Source: Klebsiella variicola (GTDB taxonomy: Bacteria > Pseudomonadota > Gammaproteobacteria > Enterobacterales > Enterobacteriaceae). From it: a stretch of DNA of 64,000 nt. The stretch covers positions 806,001 through 870,000 of the forward strand of contig NZ_CP010523.2 in NCBI RefSeq assembly GCF_000828055.2, read 5' to 3'. The translations under genes were made by a program, and so were the position numbers. Positions 30,712-39,448 of the stretch are shown in pieces (the first letter of the stretch is position 1; every line of letters begins with the position of its first letter). Under the pieces are notes generated by a model. That model worked only from the letters and a program-made list of their open reading frames with translations. It was not told the DNA's origin and ran no database searches.

Positions 30712-31641
30712 ATGTCTGATCCCGATTTTAATTTGCTGGTAGCACTCGACATATTGCTGAGTGAAGCGAGTGTCGCAGGTGCGGCACGTCGTCTGAACCT
30801 CAGCACCTCGGCCATGAGCCGGACATTAAGCAGGTTACGCGATGTCACAGGAGACCCGATCCTGGTGCGCGCCGGGCGTAACATGGTACTGACCCCGTGG
30901 GCCGAAGCGACCCGGGATCGCGCCAGGCGTGCAGTGCACGAGGCCAGGGCAGTATTGCAGCCCTCAACGGAAACGTTCTGCGCGAGAAGTCTGGCGCGTC
31001 TTTTTACCATCAGGGCAAACGATGGCTTTGTGGTGGCGTTTGGGCCTGCGCTCATAGCAGCGGTTGCCGACGCCGCGCCGGATGTCTGTATACGCTTCGC
31101 GCCCAAGCCGGAAAAAACGTCGCGCTATCTTCGGGAAGGGCTGGTTGATCTGGAGATTGGCGTTCAGAGTAATATGGGGCCAGAAATACGGCTGCAACGA
31201 CTGTTTGAGGATCGGTTTGTTGGCGTCGTGCGTAAAGGGCACCCGCTGGCTAAGCAGGCAGAAATAGGCGTGGGTGATTATGTCGCCTGGGGCCATGTGG
31301 TAGCGTCACCCGATGGCGCGTTGCACGGATCCGTCGACGATGCGCTGGCCGAACTGGGGACAAAACGTAAAATTGCGAGCGTCGTACCGGGATTTCCGAC
31401 AGCCCTGTCCGTGGCGCTGGAATCGGATCTTATCGCCATGATACCCGCACTCTATTTACTCAATCAGCAGGTAACGGACCAGGTACATGTTTTCGAGCTG
31501 CCGTTCAAAAGCCGTCGTATTACGGTATCGCAGATGTGGCACCCAAGAATGGAACGCGACCCCGGTCACCGCTGGCTGAGAGAGCAAATTCTTGCGATAT
31601 GCGGTGTGGGGAGGTCAGTCATGACTAAGGAGCCTGTATAG
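30712..31641 (+). CDS. LysR-family transcriptional regulator (divergent from MFS exporter)
   Basis: The 309-residue protein has an N-terminal winged helix-turn-helix (about residues 20-45; ASVAGAARRLNLSTSAMSRTLSRLR) and a C-terminal effector-binding domain (about 90-295). The pattern resembles the NodD/NahR-like subgroup. The ATG at 30712 has GGAGGAAGG upstream, so the open frame extending to 30667 is rejected. It most likely controls the divergent MFS gene, inferred from position. Confidence 0.87.
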   Translation: MSDPDFNLLVALDILLSEASVAGAARRLNLSTSAMSRTLSRLRDVTGDPILVRAGRNMVLTPWAEATRDRARRAVHEARAVLQPSTETFCARSLARLFTIRANDGFVVAFGPALIAAVADAAPDVCIRFAPKPEKTSRYLREGLVDLEIGVQSNMGPEIRLQRLFEDRFVGVVRKGHPLAKQAEIGVGDYVAWGHVVASPDGALHGSVDDALAELGTKRKIASVVPGFPTALSVALESDLIAMIPALYLLNQQVTDQVHVFELPFKSRRITVSQMWHPRMERDPGHRWLREQILAICGVGRSVMTKEPV

Positions 31642-31967
31642 CGATTGCTATAACATCAATTTATATTAAATGAATAGTTCAAATTACTGATATTTAAGAT
31701 AAAAAATCAAACGAAGTAGCGGTGTAGTAACTAAATTGAGATGCCCATCTCTGACCAAATAGACATGTCCGCGCTACCGTCTCGCTACAGCGATCGCTGC
31801 TTTCAAAGGATGAGACTCATGACGGCATACGGAACGGAAATTTTCTCAATGAGCGATGTGAACAGACTCACTATCGAAGTCTCCATACTTCGATAGACCG
31901 TTTATGTTCTTTCCGCGAGACCTAATCGAAAGCCCTCCTGGTACCTTTAAATTAACAGTTAACGATA
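31642..31967. other. Non-coding gap downstream of the LysR gene
   Basis: These 326 bp hold no supported gene. A short perfect hairpin with CTATCGAAG / CTTCGATAG arms lies at 31871-31896. The first 100 bp are AT-rich. I recognise nothing else. Confidence 0.6.
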
Positions 31968-32006
31968 AATAAAGGACAGCTTCCCTGTCCTTTATTCTTT
32001 TTTATT
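31968..32006. terminator. Bidirectional terminator between the LysR gene and the CMD gene
   Basis: AATAAAGGACAG / CTGTCCTTTATT is a perfect 12-bp stem with a 5-base loop, followed by CTTTTTTATT on the plus strand. On the minus strand it follows the stop of the CMD gene and is trailed by TTATTTAT, so it can work both ways. Confidence 0.8.
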
Positions 32007-32805
32007 CAGTTTTGCTTTCGCGCGATCGCAATACCTCGCCGACCACCGGGGCGGCGGTAAACGCGTTTGGCCATCCCGCGTAGAACGCCGCCTGGGCGAC
32101 TACTTCTCCGGCCTCTTCAGCCGAAAGCCCATTATCCATGGCTCTGTTCAGGTGGTAGCCAATCTGCGCGCTCTGTCCGGCGGCGATTAACGCGCTGACC
32201 GTCACCAGACTTCTGTCGCGGGGCGTAAGCGCGGGCCGTTGCCAGAGGTCGAGAAACAGCGGGTCGGCGGTAAATTTAACCAGGCCAGGCGAAATGGGGC
32301 CGACATTTTTTTCCACGGTGTCTGCACGCTGTTTCTCTACCTGTTCATTGAGTGGCAGCAGCGTTGGCGAGGCGGCGGGCAGGGCCTCTGCCGTGATGCC
32401 GCGGGCTGCAAAGATCGCTTTGGTCACGCTGACGGCTGACATTGCATTGGGCCAACCTGAGTAGAACGCCAGATGGGTAATGATCTCTGATACTTCCGCT
32501 GGCGTCACGCCGCTATCGAGCGCAACGGCAATATAGTGCTTCAGCTCGCCTGGCTGGTTGCGGGCAATCAGCATGGCTACGGTCACGATGCTACGGTCCC
32601 TGGGCGAGAGGGCTTCGCGTGTCCACAGATCTTCAGTAATTGCTTCTCGACCAAAGCGTGCCAGCGCCGGTGAGACCGCGTGAATATCAGCGTCCACAAG
32701 GGTGGAGGGGGTAATTTTCATCATAGCTTCATCTCTTTGTTCGTTGGCATAAGTAAAATCAGACAGCACAAGCGACAAGGCTGCCGCGGCAATCACGTTT
32801 TTCAT
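32002..32805 (-). CDS. Exported carboxymuconolactone decarboxylase-like (AhpD-fold) protein, two domains
   Basis: The 267-residue protein has a signal-peptide-like N-terminus (residues 1-20, ending FTYANEQ) and two tandem CMD/AhpD-fold domains (about 55-130 and 180-255). Both contain the LSPRDRSIVTV / LTPRDRSLVTV block and a HLAFYSGWPNA / QAAFYAGWPNA block. The CxxC pair of true AhpD peroxidases is absent, so thiol peroxidase activity is unlikely. It is the last gene of a four-gene minus-strand operon with an aldo/keto reductase, an NAD(P)H oxidoreductase and a small barrel protein. Function unknown. Confidence 0.85.
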   Translation of the reverse strand: MKNVIAAAALSLVLSDFTYANEQRDEAMMKITPSTLVDADIHAVSPALARFGREAITEDLWTREALSPRDRSIVTVAMLIARNQPGELKHYIAVALDSGVTPAEVSEIITHLAFYSGWPNAMSAVSVTKAIFAARGITAEALPAASPTLLPLNEQVEKQRADTVEKNVGPISPGLVKFTADPLFLDLWQRPALTPRDRSLVTVSALIAAGQSAQIGYHLNRAMDNGLSAEEAGEVVAQAAFYAGWPNAFTAAPVVGEVLRSRESKTE

Positions 32806-32837
32806 GTTTTATTCTCCCTGCTGAACAGGACAGAGGG

Positions 32838-33857
32838 TTACCGCGTCCACACCTGATGATGGTCTTTGGCTTGCGGCGTGTTTTGCGCCATCACGCCTGT
32901 GAGAACGTGCGGCTGGTAGGCCTCTTCCAGATAGCGGATCTCCTCAGAACTGAGCCGCAGGTTCACGGCGCTGACCGCACCGTCAACATGGTGCTTTTGC
33001 GTGGCGCCGACCACCGGGGCGGTGACTTTAGTCAGCAGCCAGGCCAGCGAGATTTCGGTCATGGAGACCTGATGCCGTTCGGCAAGTTCGGCGACGCGCG
33101 CAATAATGATCCGATCCTGCTCTGCCGTGCCGTCGTATTTCCCCCGGGCATAATCATCTTCCACCGCTCGCCGCGTGTAGCCTTCTAAACGCGAGAGACG
33201 GCCGCTGGCCAGCGCGCTATAGGGGGTCATGGCGATATTATCTTCTGCGCACAGCCCGAAGAGTTCTCGTTCGTCTTCACGCATAATCAGGTTGTAATGG
33301 CTTTGCATGGAGACAAAGGGCGTCAGCCCTTCGCGTTCAGCAAGGGCGTTCGCCTTCGCCAGCTGCCAGGCATAGCAATTGGAAATGCCAATCGCGCGCA
33401 CCTTGCCGGCGGTCACGGCGGTGTGCAGCGCCTCCAGCACGTCGATAACCGGGGTGTTGTGATCCCAGATGTGATAGATGTAGAGGTCGATGTAGTCCAT
33501 CCCGAGGTTTCGCAGACTCTGGTCGAGCGAGCGGGCTATCGCCTCTTTTCCGCTGATCCCCTCGGCTATCTGGGCAGCGGTTCGTGGCAGAAACTTGGTG
33601 GCCAGCACCACCTCCTCGCGTTTTGCCATCTCCCGCAGCGCCCGGCCAACGTACCGCTCACTGGAGCCGTTCTGATAGGCGATGGCGGTATCGTAAAAAT
33701 TGATGCCCTTTTCGAGGCCGTAGCGAATGATGTCCCGGCTTGCTGTTTCGTCCAGCGTCCAGCGATGCTGGCCCGTCAACGGATCGCCAAACCCCATACA
33801 TCCCATGCAGATGCGGGAGACCAGTAAGTCACTTTTACCGAGCCGGGTATACTGCAT
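32838..33857 (-). CDS. Aldo/keto reductase
   Basis: This is an NADPH-dependent TIM-barrel reductase of 339 residues. The catalytic tetrad is visible: Asp56 and Tyr61 in FYDTAIAY, Lys88 in ATKF and His129 in YIYHIWD. The C-terminal part has the cofactor-binding ALASGRLSR and VGATQKHHVDGAV segments. It resembles the YajO/Tas-like group. It sits 20 bp downstream of the NAD(P)H oxidoreductase gene and 32 bp upstream of the CMD gene in one operon. The substrate is probably an aldehyde or ketone, but not identified. Confidence 0.9.
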   Translation of the reverse strand: MQYTRLGKSDLLVSRICMGCMGFGDPLTGQHRWTLDETASRDIIRYGLEKGINFYDTAIAYQNGSSERYVGRALREMAKREEVVLATKFLPRTAAQIAEGISGKEAIARSLDQSLRNLGMDYIDLYIYHIWDHNTPVIDVLEALHTAVTAGKVRAIGISNCYAWQLAKANALAEREGLTPFVSMQSHYNLIMREDERELFGLCAEDNIAMTPYSALASGRLSRLEGYTRRAVEDDYARGKYDGTAEQDRIIIARVAELAERHQVSMTEISLAWLLTKVTAPVVGATQKHHVDGAVSAVNLRLSSEEIRYLEEAYQPHVLTGVMAQNTPQAKDHHQVWTR

Positions 33858-33877
33858 CGTTATTTTCTCCCTTTGGG

Positions 33878-34441
33878 TTATTCCACCAGAGTTTTCAGCT
33901 GCGCGATCAGTCTGGCCGCGTGCTCCCGGGCACGCGCTTTTTGCTGGGCGATTTTGTCGGCATCCCGGTCGGCGTAGCTGATGCCGCAGGTATAAACCGG
34001 CGCCAGCAGCTCAAGATTGCACAGCCTGGCCGTGGTCTCGAAAGGAAGGAGGTACTCTTCAATGGCGTGGCCAAAGAAACCGTCAGTGGTGTAGAGCGCT
34101 TGCGGCGCCCCGGTGGTGAAAGAGAGAAGCAGTTTTTTACCGCCCAGTTTCGCCGTTGAGCCGTGAGCAAAGCCATGAACAAAAACCTCGTCCAGCCACT
34201 GTTTCATTAACCCGGGCAGCCCATACCAGGAAAAAGGAAACTGCCAGACAATCACATCGGCCCTGAGCAGGCTTTCCTGCTCTGCGCTGATGTTGATGTT
34301 GCCGTGCGGATAGAGCCTGTCCAGACGGCGGATTTCCGCGTCGGGCAGGGCGGTCTCCACTTCGTCGAGGATGGTGGCGTTGGCGATGGAATGGTTGAGG
34401 TCCGGATGTCCGGAAACGATAAGGATATGAGGCGTTCCCAT
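33878..34441 (-). CDS. NAD(P)H oxidoreductase, flavodoxin-like fold (KefF/MdaB type)
   Basis: The 187-residue cytoplasmic protein belongs to the NQO1-like FMN/FAD quinone reductase family. It shows SGHPDLNHSIANATI at the phosphate-binding end, FPFSWYGLPGLMKQWLDEVF (about residues 69-88) and TTGAPQALYTTDGF near the flavin. This suggests two-electron reduction of quinones or similar electrophiles. It starts 2 bp downstream of the small barrel gene and 20 bp upstream of the aldo/keto reductase. Confidence 0.88.
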   Translation of the reverse strand: MGTPHILIVSGHPDLNHSIANATILDEVETALPDAEIRRLDRLYPHGNINISAEQESLLRADVIVWQFPFSWYGLPGLMKQWLDEVFVHGFAHGSTAKLGGKKLLLSFTTGAPQALYTTDGFFGHAIEEYLLPFETTARLCNLELLAPVYTCGISYADRDADKIAQQKARAREHAARLIAQLKTLVE

Positions 34442-34443
34442 CG

Positions 34444-34752
34444 TTACTCCTGATGTTTAAATTCGGCTGAGAAGAGATTTTCCCAGCTAATAAACGAGCC
34501 GAGTGGAATACACTCGAAGGTTAATAAACCCGCTTTTGCCAGCGGAAATTCGGCCATGACGTTATTCGCCTCTTCCACGGTGTCGCATTCGAGGAAAATA
34601 GCGACGCCGGGTCGGTCCTGACGGAAATAGATGTCGCGGATAAAGCCAGACTTATACAGTCCCCAGGCATGCAGGGCTTCCGCGGTAAGGTGCGGCGCAT
34701 AGTGTTCCAGCGTCGCGCCGGGCGCGGGAATATCCAGACATAAAATTCGCAT
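34444..34752 (-). CDS. Small ferredoxin-like-barrel protein (muconolactone isomerase/YciI-like)
   Basis: The 102-residue protein begins MRILCLDIPAPG and looks like a dimeric alpha-beta barrel protein, with a DRPGVAIFLECDTVEEAN middle strand/helix and an FPLAKAGLLTFECIPLG end. No catalytic residues can be assigned. The ATG at 34752 follows GGAGAC; 13 more upstream codons are open but lack a ribosome site. It is the first gene of the four-gene operon and is divergent from a LysR regulator. Confidence 0.75.
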   Translation of the reverse strand: MRILCLDIPAPGATLEHYAPHLTAEALHAWGLYKSGFIRDIYFRQDRPGVAIFLECDTVEEANNVMAEFPLAKAGLLTFECIPLGSFISWENLFSAEFKHQE

Positions 34753-34890
34753 CGTTGTCTCCGGAAAGTCGTTATCAGCGGGAAGAGACAAAAGTATACG
34801 AGCCCCTGGTGGCGAAGATTAGGCGGTCATTGACTTAAGAATATTTAGCCTGTACTTAATAATCAGGCGAGGTTGGCTTAAGGAGATGCT

Positions 34891-35790
34891 ATGAATAACG
34901 CGCTTTATAATCAGATACGCATTTTTCAGAGCATTGCGCGCGAAGGCACTATCTCGGCCGCCGCAAGGAAATTAGAAATCACACCGCCGTCGGTCAGCAA
35001 TGCGCTCAAGCTGCTGGAAGAGCACATTGGTCATCCGCTTTTTGTGCGTACGACCCGGCGAATCGAGCTGACGGAAACCGGGCAACAGCTGCTGGAGCAG
35101 ACTGCGGCGGCGGTGGAGGTTCTGGAAACATCGCTGGAGAGCCTCCGCGACCAGAATCAGGAACCCTCCGGAGCAGTGAGAATAACCCTCTCGCGCTTTG
35201 CCTACCTGCTTATTTTGAAACCGGCGATGGCGGCATTTTGTCAGCAATATCCGGGGATCCAGCTGGAAATATCGGTCTATGACGGTACCGTCAATATTAT
35301 TGAAGAACGATTCGACCTGGGGATCCGCTTTGGCGATATTCTCGAAGGCGGAGTGGTCGCCCGCCCGTTAATGAAGCCGTTTCGGGAAGGGTTATATGCC
35401 TCCTCAGCCTATCTGGCCGAATATGGCGTGCCTGCGGTACCCGCCGATCTCAACCATCACCGGCTGATTGGCTATCGCTTTATTACCAACAACCGCATCC
35501 TGCCGCTGATCCTCAATGACCACGGCGAGCAGCTCACCGTCGAGATGCCGGGGCAGTTAATCAGCAATGATATTGACGTCATGGCCGACGGTATCCGCCA
35601 TGGACTGGGGATTGGCCGCTTGTTTGAACCCATCTGGCGGCTACAGCCCGATCGTGAACAGTTTCTACCGGTGATGGAGGACTACTGGAAAACCTATCCG
35701 CCGGTTTATCTCTATTACCCGAAAAACGCGGGCAGAACGAAAAGGGTGAAAGCCCTAATTGATTTTCTGATAGCGCATACCGCGGAATAG
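34891..35790 (+). CDS. LysR-family transcriptional regulator (divergent from oxidoreductase operon)
   Basis: The 299-residue protein has an N-terminal helix-turn-helix (about residues 15-40; GTISAAARKLEITPPSVSNALKLLEEH) and a substrate-binding domain of the CrgA type. AAGGAG precedes the ATG. The 138-bp gap to the divergent operon contains AT-rich dyads such as CTTAAGAATATTTAG where a LysR site would lie. By position it should control the four oxidoreductase/CMD genes. The inducer is unknown. Confidence 0.88.
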   Translation: MNNALYNQIRIFQSIAREGTISAAARKLEITPPSVSNALKLLEEHIGHPLFVRTTRRIELTETGQQLLEQTAAAVEVLETSLESLRDQNQEPSGAVRITLSRFAYLLILKPAMAAFCQQYPGIQLEISVYDGTVNIIEERFDLGIRFGDILEGGVVARPLMKPFREGLYASSAYLAEYGVPAVPADLNHHRLIGYRFITNNRILPLILNDHGEQLTVEMPGQLISNDIDVMADGIRHGLGIGRLFEPIWRLQPDREQFLPVMEDYWKTYPPVYLYYPKNAGRTKRVKALIDFLIAHTAE

Positions 35791-35959
35791 AGGTTATTTG
35801 CGTGCGAAATGTCTGAAGGCACCGGCCCTGTCTTTCTCTCAGCCTTAACCCTATACTCCCTGCGGATAACGCGTTTTTATCGCGGTGCATTTTGCCGTGC
35901 AACGGCTCATCCCATCGTCAACGCGATGGACGGGGAATATCAATAAGGGAGAGGCAGCA

Positions 35960-36235
35960 ATGGGCAGACGCTTCATGGTCTGTATGTTCGCGCTGGTGGC
36001 GTTTTCGGCCAGTGCAGCGCAGGGCGTTCACGGTGGCCATAACGGGCAGTCGGTAATAGCTGGCGCCGACGGCGGCAACGGTTCGAACGGCGGCGATAGC
36101 GATAATTCCTCGGGTCGGGCAGGGTGCCCGGGCGGCACCGATCCCGATAAGCACGGCCATTTTTACCTGCCCGGCACCCGCGAACCCTGTAATCCCGGGC
36201 CCCAGGATGCAGAGAAAGTCGGGTCTTCCCGCTAG
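35960..36235 (+). CDS. Small secreted Gly/Asn-rich protein
   Basis: The 91-residue product has a signal peptide (residues 1 to about 20, cut after ASA). The mature part is rich in Gly, Asn, Ser and Asp, with no hydrophobic core (GGHNGQSVIAGADGGNGSNG). Two cysteines lie near the C-terminus (AGCPGG and EPCNPG) and could form one disulfide. GGGAGAGG precedes the ATG, and the open frame further upstream lacks support. I recognise no family. It converges with the DUF1349 gene 3 bp away. Confidence 0.6.
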   Translation: MGRRFMVCMFALVAFSASAAQGVHGGHNGQSVIAGADGGNGSNGGDSDNSSGRAGCPGGTDPDKHGHFYLPGTREPCNPGPQDAEKVGSSR

Positions 36236-36238
36236 CGT

Positions 36239-36811
36239 TCAGCTCAGATCGTGCAGCGCTTTGTCTGATGGCGGGGAAAGCTGAATATCCTGAAACTCAA
36301 CCGCCAGTCCCCCGCGCTCCGGTGAGCAGCACATGACGCCCGCTTTCACCGGGCCTGGCGGAAAGTAGCCGAGCCGCAGCAGCGGCCAGCGCTCGCCGTC
36401 GGTCGAATACTGCAGCCTTAACGCATCGCCCTTGCGGGTCAGCCGCAGCCAGAAGGTGCGCGGGTCGCCGGGAAAAAGCCCGGTGGCCCAGTCGGAGTGG
36501 GTTAGCGTCAGTACGCTGCCGATGGCCGGGGCATCGTCATTGAATTCAATCCCCGCCTTCAGCCAGGTCTGCTCGTCCGCCATCATCATTAGTCCAGCCT
36601 GGTCGTAAAGCGTGGTGAAATCGGCACATATTTTTGCCTGCAGGGTAAAATCACCTTCCACCTCAGTAGCATAAAGATGCCCAGAGAAACGCTCGAAGCC
36701 ATACCAGGTATGGCGCCAGAAGTCGGTATGCTTATCGGTGACCACCGTCAGGCCGTCAGTATCGCGGCGCCACTCGGCAGGTTCATTGATCCAGTGAAAG
36801 GACGGCTGCAT
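36239..36811 (-). CDS. DUF1349 domain protein
   Basis: The 190-residue protein is a single concanavalin-like beta-sandwich of the DUF1349/YesU-related family. Recognisable parts are FWRHTWYGF near residue 31, YDQAGLMMMADEQTWLKAGIEF (about 68-90) and a DGERWPLLRLGYFP segment. There is no signal peptide, so it is cytoplasmic. Some relatives sit near carbohydrate genes, but nothing here fixes a substrate. GGAGG lies 4 bp before the ATG. A YciI-like gene lies 18 bp upstream in the same direction. Confidence 0.82.
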   Translation of the reverse strand: MQPSFHWINEPAEWRRDTDGLTVVTDKHTDFWRHTWYGFERFSGHLYATEVEGDFTLQAKICADFTTLYDQAGLMMMADEQTWLKAGIEFNDDAPAIGSVLTLTHSDWATGLFPGDPRTFWLRLTRKGDALRLQYSTDGERWPLLRLGYFPPGPVKAGVMCCSPERGGLAVEFQDIQLSPPSDKALHDLS

Positions 36812-36829
36812 TTTTCCTCCGGGATACGC

Positions 36830-37123
36830 TTATAACAGCGACTGCAGTACGGGTGACGCCATGCTGGCCTCAAAGGGAATAATCTCGGTACGGGCGAGAC
36901 CCAACTGCTGGAAGGGATCCTGACTCAGACGCGATTCCAGCATTTCCCGGCTGGCGCATTTCGCCAGAATCACCCCGCCGGTGCGGGGAAGGCGGCGGCC
37001 GGAGGCGAGAAAGAGGCCGTCAGCATAGCCTTTTTTGAGCCATTCGACGTGGGCGGGAATGGCGTCGTCCACCTCTTCGAGCGGTTTTATATACGTTAAA
37101 ACAACCACATAAAGCGTACTCAT
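36830..37123 (-). CDS. YciI-family protein
   Basis: The 97-residue protein has the YciI-like ferredoxin-type barrel with the family His-Asp pattern seen in AHVEWLKKGYADGLFLASG (about residues 23-41) and a conserved DPFQQLGLA near residue 70. No enzyme activity is established for most family members. The ATG at 37123 starts the conserved STLYVVVLTY; the upstream 14 codons are not conserved. It probably forms a two-gene unit with the DUF1349 gene. Confidence 0.83.
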   Translation of the reverse strand: MSTLYVVVLTYIKPLEEVDDAIPAHVEWLKKGYADGLFLASGRRLPRTGGVILAKCASREMLESRLSQDPFQQLGLARTEIIPFEASMASPVLQSLL

Positions 37124-37266
37124 CCTGAAAACCCTGTCAATCCGATGGGATCGCCAGCCTGACACATTTCGATGAGGGATAAAAGAAAGCGCGGTATTTT
37201 TCCGTGCTATTGCGCAAGGGAGGGCGTGTAGCCACTCAACGGGGGCTTATCGCAGGTGTGAAATAA

Positions 37267-37289
37267 CACATATGTTTTTACGAATGTAT
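37267..37289 (+). promoter_or_regulatory. ArsR operator-like site upstream of arsR
   Basis: CACATATGTTTTTACGAATG, about 55 bp ahead of arsR, resembles known ArsR operators (CATATG-GTTTTT-ATGT pattern) and overlaps the likely promoter. A close copy occurs between arsR and arsB. Confidence 0.55.
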
Positions 37290-37342
37290 ATTGATCTTTA
37301 TTGGTGGTTCCGTATGCTGTCCGTCACGCTTGAGGAGAAATC

Positions 37343-37672
37343 ATGTCTTTATTGCCCCTGCAACTGTTCAAAAACCTCGCCGATGAAACCCGGCTGGGGA
37401 TCGTATTGCTGCTCAAGGCGCGTGGAGAGCTGTGTGTTTGCGATCTCTGTACGGCGCTCGCCCAGTCCCAGCCCAAGATCTCCCGCCATCTGGCGATGCT
37501 GCGGGAAAGCGGGCTGCTGCTGGATCGTAAACAGGGTAAATGGGTCCATTACCGCCTCTCTCCGCAGATGCCGGCCTGGGCGGCGCAGGTGATTGAGCAG
37601 GCCTGGCTCAGTCAGCAGGACGATGTGCGGATGATGGTTTGCAGACTGGCTGACGGGGCGGGTTGTCAGTAA
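37343..37672 (+). CDS. arsR: Arsenical resistance operon repressor ArsR
   Basis: This is a 109-residue SmtB/ArsR winged-helix repressor that releases DNA on binding As(III)/Sb(III). The metal site is ELCVCDLC (three Cys in the recognition-helix region, residues 30-37), as in E. coli ArsR. The DNA-recognition helix is SQPKISRHLAMLRESGLL. GAGGAG precedes the ATG. It is the first gene of arsRBC; there is no arsD or arsA. Confidence 0.95.
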   Translation: MSLLPLQLFKNLADETRLGIVLLLKARGELCVCDLCTALAQSQPKISRHLAMLRESGLLLDRKQGKWVHYRLSPQMPAWAAQVIEQAWLSQQDDVRMMVCRLADGAGCQ

Positions 37673-37684
37673 AAATCTTATCTA

Positions 37685-37708
37685 AACATATCTGTTTTTT
37701 CGAATGTG
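37685..37708 (+). promoter_or_regulatory. Second ArsR operator-like site between arsR and arsB
   Basis: ACATATCTGTTTTTTCGAAT repeats the pattern of the site in front of arsR (shared GTTTTT then CGAATGT). It occupies the 51-bp gap before arsB, suggesting an internal control point. Confidence 0.45.
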
Positions 37709-37723
37709 ATTGACGGGGTGATC

Positions 37724-39016
37724 ATGTTGCTGGCAGGCGCGATTTTTGTCCTGACCCTGGTGCTGGTGATCTGGCAGCCGCGGGGTTTAGGGATCGGCTG
37801 GAGCGCGGCCTTTGGCGCGGCGCTGGCGCTGGCCACCGGTGGAGTACAACTAGCCGATATCCCGGTGGTGTGGCATATCGTCTGGAATGCGACCGCCACC
37901 TTTATCGCCGTTATCATTATCAGCCTGCTGCTTGATGAGTCTGGCTTTTTTGAATGGGCCGCTCTGCACGTTTCCCGCTGGGGAAGAGGGCGGGGTCGTC
38001 TGCTGTTTACCTGGATTATCCTGCTCGGCGCCGCGGTGGCGGCGCTGTTTGCCAACGACGGCGCGGCGCTGATCCTCACCCCCATCGTGATTGCCATGCT
38101 GCGAGCGCTGGGATTCAGCAAGGGAATGATGCTGGCCTTTGTCATGGCCGCCGGATTTATTGCCGATACCGCCAGCCTGCCGCTGGTGGTGTCGAATCTG
38201 GTGAATATCGTTTCGGCAGATTTCTTTGCCATCGGCTTCAGGGAGTACGCTTCGGTGATGGTGCCGGTCGATCTCGCGGCGATCCTCACCACCCTGGCGA
38301 TGCTGCACCTGTTCTTTCGCCGGGATATCCCGCCGGCCTGGGATATGGCGTTACTGAAAGCGCCGGTCACGGCGATAAAAGATCCGGCGACGTTCCGCAC
38401 CGGCTGGGGCGTGCTGCTGCTGTTGCTGGTCGGCTTTTTCGTTCTTGACCCGCTGGGGATCCCGGTCAGCGCCATCGCGGCGCCGGGAGCGGGGATCCTG
38501 TTTGCTGTCGCGAAGCGCGGGCGGGTGATTAACACCGGCAAGGTGCTGCGCGGCGCCCCGTGGCAGATCGTGATCTTCTCGCTGGGAATGTATCTGGTGG
38601 TGTATGGCCTGCGAAACGCCGGGTTAACGGATTATCTGACCACGGTGCTGAACATGCTGGCGGAGCGCGGGCTCTGGGCCGCGACGCTGGGCACCGGTAT
38701 CCTGTCGGCCTTCCTCTCTTCAATAATGAATAATATGCCCAGCGTACTGGTCGGCGCCCTGTCGATTGATGGCAGCGCGGCAACAGGGACGATCAAAGAG
38801 GCCATGATTTATGCCAACGTCATCGGCTGCGATCTGGGGCCCAAGATCACGCCAATTGGTAGCCTGGCCACGCTGCTCTGGCTGCATGTGATGGCGCAGA
38901 AGCACATCACCATCGGTTGGGGGTATTATTTCCGCTGTGGCATTACCATGACCCTGCCGGTGCTGCTTGTGACGCTGGCCGCGCTGGCGCTGCGTCTCTC
39001 CTTCAACCAGCCATGA
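37724..39016 (+). CDS. arsB: Arsenite efflux transporter ArsB
   Basis: ArsB exports As(III)/Sb(III) by proton antiport. The 430-residue inner-membrane protein has about 12 hydrophobic segments and is close to E. coli ArsB (429). Conserved segments include [20 protein letters not shown] and [17 protein letters not shown]. The ATG at 37724 begins the conserved [11 protein letters not shown]; a GTG 18 bp upstream is in frame but falls inside the operator-like repeat. arsC follows after 9 bp. Confidence 0.95.
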   Translation: MLLAGAIFVLTLVLVIWQPRGLGIGWSAAFGAALALATGGVQLADIPVVWHIVWNATATFIAVIIISLLLDESGFFEWAALHVSRWGRGRGRLLFTWIILLGAAVAALFANDGAALILTPIVIAMLRALGFSKGMMLAFVMAAGFIADTASLPLVVSNLVNIVSADFFAIGFREYASVMVPVDLAAILTTLAMLHLFFRRDIPPAWDMALLKAPVTAIKDPATFRTGWGVLLLLLVGFFVLDPLGIPVSAIAAPGAGILFAVAKRGRVINTGKVLRGAPWQIVIFSLGMYLVVYGLRNAGLTDYLTTVLNMLAERGLWAATLGTGILSAFLSSIMNNMPSVLVGALSIDGSAATGTIKEAMIYANVIGCDLGPKITPIGSLATLLWLHVMAQKHITIGWGYYFRCGITMTLPVLLVTLAALALRLSFNQP

Positions 39017-39025
39017 GAACGTACT

Positions 39026-39448
39026 ATGAGCATCACCATTTACCATAACCCTGACTGCGGCACCTCGCGTAATACCCTGGCGCTGATCCGCAACAGCGGC
39101 GCTGAGCCCACCATTATCTATTATCTGGAGACGCCGCCATCGCGCGATGAGCTGCGCCAGCTGATCGCCGCGATGGCGATCCCGGTACGTGCCCTGCTAC
39201 GGAAAAACGTTGAACCCTACGACGCGCTGGGGCTGGCGGAAGACCGGTTTACTGACGATCAGTTAATCGACTTTATGCTTCAGCATCCGATCCTGATTAA
39301 CCGTCCGATCGTGACAACGCCGCGGGGCACCCGACTCTGCCGCCCATCAGAGGTGGTGCTGGAGATCCTGACGGCGTCGCAAAAAGGCGCGTTCGTGAAG
39401 GAAGACGGTGAGCCAGTCATTGATGCCGCAGGGCAGCGTGTGAAATAA
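39026..39448 (+). CDS. arsC: Arsenate reductase (glutaredoxin-dependent) ArsC
   Basis: ArsC reduces As(V) to As(III) using glutathione and glutaredoxin. The 140-residue protein matches plasmid/chromosomal E. coli ArsC. The catalytic Cys12 lies in NPDCGTSRN, and the anion-binding arginines are Arg60 (LLRKN), Arg94 (INRPIV) and Arg107 (RLCRPSE). It is the third gene of arsRBC. Confidence 0.95.
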   Translation: MSITIYHNPDCGTSRNTLALIRNSGAEPTIIYYLETPPSRDELRQLIAAMAIPVRALLRKNVEPYDALGLAEDRFTDDQLIDFMLQHPILINRPIVTTPRGTRLCRPSEVVLEILTASQKGAFVKEDGEPVIDAAGQRVK

